Under the pieces are notes generated by a model, which had not been told where the DNA came from, did not search any database, and saw only the letters and a program-made list of their open reading frames with translations. A DNA stretch of 6,154 bases. Source: an uncultured Clostridia bacterium (GTDB taxonomy: Bacteria > Bacillota > Clostridia > Oscillospirales > Acutalibacteraceae). Each line of letters opens with the position of its first letter. The stretch's first letter is position 1. The stretch covers positions 1-6,154 of the forward strand of contig CAMGDK010000087.1 in the NCBI GenBank assembly GCA_946042285.1, in the 5' to 3' direction. Positions 5,432-6,154 of the stretch are shown one piece after another. A program made the translations under genes and the position numbers.

Positions 5432-6154
5432 TCAATCTTCCTCCGTAATATAGTTGTTTTTAATCAAAAATTTTTTTGCTTCCTTCAAAATTCTTTTGTC
5501 ATTCACAAATTTGAGATTATTCACTGCTCGCTCATACGGCAACCAAACATAATCATCAATTTCCGACTTTTGAATAATTGTCCTGTCATCGTTTGTTGTG
5601 CCGACAAAAACAGTCACCCTCTTGTCAATCGAATCTCTTATTTTATATTCGGACACCTCTTTAAAGCCGTCGTGAATATCAATATGAATTCCCGCCTCCT
5701 CAAGCACCTCGCGTTTTGCAGCTGCAACGGCGTCCTCACCCATTTCGATATGTCCCTTGGGAAATCCCCAATGCTCCGAACGCTTATTTTTAATCAAAAG
5801 ATACCTGATTGTACCGTTGATATTCCTGTAAACAACTGCGCCGCTGCTGCTTTCATACAGGCAACGAAGATTGTAGTTAGGAAAATCGCGCTCAATGTTA
5901 ATCATTTTCAAAATATCAATATTTATAAATCTTGTGCTTTTCGGTGCTATTATCCAAATAGGCTTTTTTCTGCCGTCTATGCTGTTAAGCACCGCAATCA
6001 CCCTACCGTCAAAATTACTGACTGCATGATCCACTCCCATAACGAAAGCGTACTCGTCCTCGGTATTATAGATTTTTCCGTAATTAAGCGGGTAGGTGAA
6101 GCCTGTGTCGTCTGTTGAACCAATAGATTTAACAATTTTGGCTCTGACGCATTT
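5432..6154 (-). CDS. Pyrophosphatase-like/Nudix (Ap4A hydrolase type) fusion, 5' end off the window
   Basis: 240 residues are visible; the frame has no stop up to the right edge, so the start lies outside. Visible residues 1 to about 100 resemble the family I inorganic pyrophosphatase-like proteins of Clostridia: KIVKSIGS, then YPLNYGKI, EYAFVMGVDHAV, FDGRVIAVL and IWIIAP in the right order and spacing. From about residue 104 a Nudix domain follows (SSGAVVYR, then WGFPKGHIEMGE). The Nudix box is complete at residues 134-156 (GHIEMGE...REVLEEAGI), matching GX5EX7REUXEEXGU. The WGFPKGHIE.GE form is typical of asymmetric diadenosine tetraphosphate hydrolases, so the likely reaction is hydrolysis of Ap4A or another nucleoside polyphosphate, in the cytosol. 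The pyrophosphatase-like half lacks an obvious acidic DGDPxD-type metal site and may be inactive. The ATG at 6040 (residue 39) has no well-placed ribosome site and would cut off conserved sequence. First visible gene of the - operon. Confidence 0.88.
   Translation of the reverse strand, partial: KCVRAKIVKSIGSTDDTGFTYPLNYGKIYNTEDEYAFVMGVDHAVSNFDGRVIAVLNSIDGRKKPIWIIAPKSTRFINIDILKMINIERDFPNYNLRCLYESSSGAVVYRNINGTIRYLLIKNKRSEHWGFPKGHIEMGEDAVAAAKREVLEEAGIHIDIHDGFKEVSEYKIRDSIDKRVTVFVGTTNDDRTIIQKSEIDDYVWLPYERAVNNLKFVNDKRILKEAKKFLIKNNYITEED
5440..5444 (-). promoter_or_regulatory. Ribosome binding site for the small membrane protein gene
   Basis: GGAGG (in CGGAGGAAG) on the - strand, lying in the last codons of the Nudix gene. 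Spacing is 10 bases to the ATG at 5429 and 4 bases to the alternative TTG at 5435, which favours the ATG. Confidence 0.75.
5687..5755 (-). other. Nudix box
   Basis: Encodes the 23-residue catalytic signature with every consensus position intact: Gly, the first Glu six residues on, then RE, LEE, AG and Ile. The EE pair and the RE glutamate are the expected magnesium ligands, so the Nudix half should be active. Confidence 0.95.
5870..6154 (-). other. Inorganic pyrophosphatase-like N-terminal domain (partial)
   Basis: Visible residues 1 to about 95 of the fusion. Recalled Clostridial pyrophosphatase-like proteins read roughly YPINYGY...EEQDAYILGVD..V..F.GKVIAII...VVAP. Here the same order is YPLNYGK, EDEYAFVMGVD, FDGRVIAVL, IIAP. 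Two places where acidic ligands are expected differ: the Asp before A-(Y/F)-(I/V) is Tyr, and the ED-type pair before the VVAP strand is Lys/Pro. A binding or structural role is therefore as likely as catalysis. Assigned by pattern memory, not by search. Confidence 0.65.

Noticed and set aside
5570..6118. 182-codon + strand open frame opposite the Nudix gene
   Set aside because: It is antisense to a protein with an intact Nudix box, shows no recognisable domain and has no ribosome site; it is a shadow of the real gene.

Overview
The window looks like the end of a draft or metagenome contig from a gut-type anaerobic Firmicute (class Clostridia, probably Oscillospiraceae/Ruminococcaceae-like). 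This rests on the A+T-leaning base composition, AGGAG-type ribosome sites, tightly packed genes, and the protein families present. The taxonomic call is an impression from sequence style, not a computed placement.

Layout. Bases 1-45 are not genomic. They are the tail of an Illumina Nextera P7 adapter: the last three bases of P7, an 8-base i7 index, then the Read-2 sequence ending in the Tn5 mosaic end. Genomic DNA starts at 46, inside the signal peptide of an exported right-handed parallel beta-helix protein (+ strand, ending at 1969) that has lost its true start. A strong hairpin with T-tracts on both sides (about 1976-2024) separates this gene from a convergent operon on the - strand.

The - strand operon fills the rest of the window. 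In transcription order it holds: (1) a Nudix hydrolase of the Ap4A-hydrolase type, fused behind a domain resembling family I inorganic pyrophosphatase, whose 5' end runs off the right edge; (2) a small integral membrane protein of the 'small multidrug export' family (PF06695/COG2426); (3) a nucleotidyltransferase-fold protein of the PF14907 type; and (4) a membrane-anchored GH27 alpha-galactosidase-like enzyme with a carbohydrate-binding-like module inserted in its catalytic barrel. Junctions are 2 nt apart, 1 nt apart, and overlapping by 4 nt (ATGA), so the four are very probably one transcript with translational coupling. It ends at the shared hairpin. No promoter of this operon lies in the window.

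How they work together is unclear. The GH27 enzyme and the beta-helix protein both point to carbohydrate processing at or outside the membrane. The Nudix and nucleotidyltransferase genes are nucleotide-related. Nothing here makes a recognised named system. The most notable biology is the pyrophosphatase-like/Nudix fusion, which is missed if the first ATG at 6040 is taken as the start, and the domain-inserted, membrane-anchored GH27. There are no RNA genes, CRISPR arrays, insertion sequences or intergenic gaps over 300 bases.
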